A stretch of 5,519 nucleotides of DNA from contig JAUWRC010000106.1 of assembly GCA_030610745.1 (NCBI GenBank), positions 1 through 5,519 of the forward strand, in the 5' to 3' direction. The notes under the pieces were generated by a model. The model saw only the letters and a list, made by a program, of their open reading frames with translations. It was not told where the DNA came from and searched no databases. Shown piece after piece: positions 4,539 to 5,519 of the stretch. A program made the translations under genes and the position numbers. Position 1 is the stretch's first letter, and each line of letters starts with the position of its first letter. The DNA comes from Clostridia bacterium (GTDB lineage Bacteria; Aerophobota; Aerophobia; Aerophobales; AE-B3A).

Positions 4539-5414
4539 CTATTTTTTGAGGCTCAGCTCAGCTAGGCGAGTCTCCTCTCCCGATATGATATGCAGCGTAG
4601 CTGGCAAATTGCCAATACCACCACCAGTATACCACTTCTCCTTTTCTTCCTCCATAATGCGCATGGCCAGTTTATAGGCACCTATGGGTATATTCACAAT
4701 GCAGAAGCAACCTTCACTGTCGGTGACAGCCTTGTACACCTCGCCTTTACAGGGTGTGGGGCCGAAGAATATAGGCCAGGAGACATCCCAGCAAATGTTT
4801 ACCTCCGCTCCCACCACCGGCACCTCCTGACAGGTCACCTTGCCAGAAACAGAGCCTGGCTGAGCTTCGGAAGGAAGGGGAAAAGATGGGGGTCCATCTC
4901 CAATAAGGGTGATAGCATTAACTCCATTACCTGCCAAACCTGAGGTAGCCTGGGTATAAGTTAGCCATTGGTTGCCATCAAAAACGGCCAGTTCCCAGTC
5001 AGTGCCTATCCATACTCTTCCCTGAGCGTCAAAGGCAAGAACATCTATATCATTAATGCTAAAACCAAGAGTTTTGTACATTTCGAATCGGAGATAGTGG
5101 CTCCATTGCCCCCCATCCAGAACGCTTAATCCACTACCGTGGGATACCCAGATGCGCCCTTCTTTATCTACAGCTGTGGTCTTTACCCGGTTGTGGGGAA
5201 GACCCTTGGACTTATCGAGCACTGACCAGCCGTCTTCTTCTATTATGCTCACTCCCTGGCTGGTGGCTAACAGAATTTCACCCTTTGTGGCGTTGGAGGT
5301 GAGAGCAGAAAGATCCTCAGCAAGTTTCTTTTCTGCACCTATAACCATGCCCGATGTTAAAAGTAACACCATCATTAAACCCAGCAATACTCCTCTTACT
5401 GTTTTTTGAAACAT
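4539..5414 (-). CDS. Secreted protein with Reg_prop-like beta-propeller repeats and C-terminal prealbumin-like domain
   Basis: A 291-residue exported protein. Residues 1-27 are a signal peptide: K4 and R7, a hydrophobic core (about 8-25), and likely cleavage after A27. No lipobox Cys is present. Residues ~45-170 hold about three repeats of the two-component-regulator-propeller type: GEILLATSQGVSIIEEDGW, GRIWVSHGSGLSVLDGGQW and GRVWIGTDWELAVFDGNQW, with 'v-ai--d--GriW' connectors. A complete propeller needs six or seven blades, so this one is incomplete or completed by oligomerisation. A Pro-rich linker (about 172-187) leads to a GSVSGKVTCQEVPVVGAEV segment typical of carboxypeptidase-regulatory-like (prealbumin-fold) domains, with six Cys (C195, C208, C222, C236, C238 and none beyond except as counted here) that may pair in the envelope. 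The ATG at 5414 follows AAAGGAG; an in-frame TTG 21 bases upstream is less likely. The ligand is unknown. It is convergent with, and probably unrelated to, the Mrp/MinD cluster. Confidence 0.78.
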   Translation of the reverse strand: MFQKTVRGVLLGLMMVLLLTSGMVIGAEKKLAEDLSALTSNATKGEILLATSQGVSIIEEDGWSVLDKSKGLPHNRVKTTAVDKEGRIWVSHGSGLSVLDGGQWSHYLRFEMYKTLGFSINDIDVLAFDAQGRVWIGTDWELAVFDGNQWLTYTQATSGLAGNGVNAITLIGDGPPSFPLPSEAQPGSVSGKVTCQEVPVVGAEVNICWDVSWPIFFGPTPCKGEVYKAVTDSEGCFCIVNIPIGAYKLAMRIMEEEKEKWYTGGGIGNLPATLHIISGEETRLAELSLKK

Positions 5415-5422
5415 TTTAATTT

Positions 5423-5429
5423 CTCCTTT
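5423..5429 (-). promoter_or_regulatory. Ribosome binding site deciding the start of the secreted protein
   Basis: On the minus strand AAAGGAG lies 8 bases before the ATG at 5414. It overlaps the stop codon of the gene upstream, which points to translational coupling. Confidence 0.75.
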
Positions 5430-5519
5430 ATTCAATATCTAATTCTTGATTGTCTTCCATCCCTTTAGCAATAAGAAACCCCCGTGCTCTCTCTGCCAAC
5501 TTATAGCGATAGACAATAT
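5428..5519 (-). CDS. C-terminal fragment of an unidentified protein (5' end outside window)
   Basis: On the minus strand a frame enters from the right edge and ends at TAA (5428-5430). It encodes 29 visible residues reading YRYKLAERARGFLIAKG, then MEDNQELDIE. The first part looks helical and basic, the last ten residues acidic; I do not recognise the family. Its stop overlaps the ribosome binding site of the downstream secreted protein, with 13 bases between the stop and that gene's ATG. This spacing suggests a real gene in the same operon. The other two minus-strand frames also stop within this stretch, one of them after 26 codons, so the frame choice rests mainly on this spacing. Confidence 0.5.
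   Translation of the reverse strand, partial: IVYRYKLAERARGFLIAKGMEDNQELDIE

Noticed and set aside
4590..4943. Plus-strand frame within the secreted-protein gene
   Set aside because: It is antisense to the signal-peptide-bearing, repeat-containing minus-strand gene and has no recognisable motif.

Overview
The window looks like a chromosomal segment of an anaerobic, moderately AT-rich bacterium, probably from an uncultivated or environmental lineage. The evidence is a free 4Fe-4S ferredoxin, two MinD-type ATPases with inserted double 4Fe-4S ferredoxin domains, an Mrp/NBP35 ATPase, and several short palindromic interspersed elements. No rRNA, tRNA or housekeeping marker is present, so I do not assign a phylum.

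Layout on the + strand: (a) 2-121, the tail of a truncated OsmC-like gene that enters from the left edge; (b) 177-374, a small one-cluster ferredoxin; (c) 375-560, a repeat-rich spacer with a two-armed palindromic element next to two near-identical 21-bp direct repeats; (d) 561-1412, an Mrp/NBP35 P-loop ATPase; (e) 1436-2078, a metallo-beta-lactamase-fold gene broken by an internal deletion that removed its HxHxDH metal site; (f) 2098-2394, a minimal J-domain protein; (g) 2408-2632, a Gly-rich zinc-ribbon miniprotein; (h) 2716-3561 and 3638-4486, two paralogous MinD-like ATPases with inserted ferredoxin domains, separated by a spacer bounded by a perfect 14-bp inverted repeat. On the - strand, converging on this cluster, are (i) 4539-5414, a secreted protein with beta-propeller-like repeats and a C-terminal prealbumin-like domain, and (j) from 5428 past the right edge, the C-terminus of another gene just upstream of it.

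Regions b-h form a co-directional cluster that resembles anaerobe-specific neighbourhoods known from the orange protein (ORP) complex of Desulfovibrio: paired MinD ATPases with ferredoxin inserts, plus Mrp and small metal-binding proteins. The inferred theme is ATP-dependent handling, delivery or sensing of Fe-S or other metal cofactors, with the ferredoxin as possible electron donor and the J protein as a possible link to an Hsp70 chaperone. The orange protein/NifX-like component is not seen in the window. At least one member (the MBL protein) is decayed, so the cluster may be eroding or may work without it. The process served is inference; the individual families are well supported by motifs.
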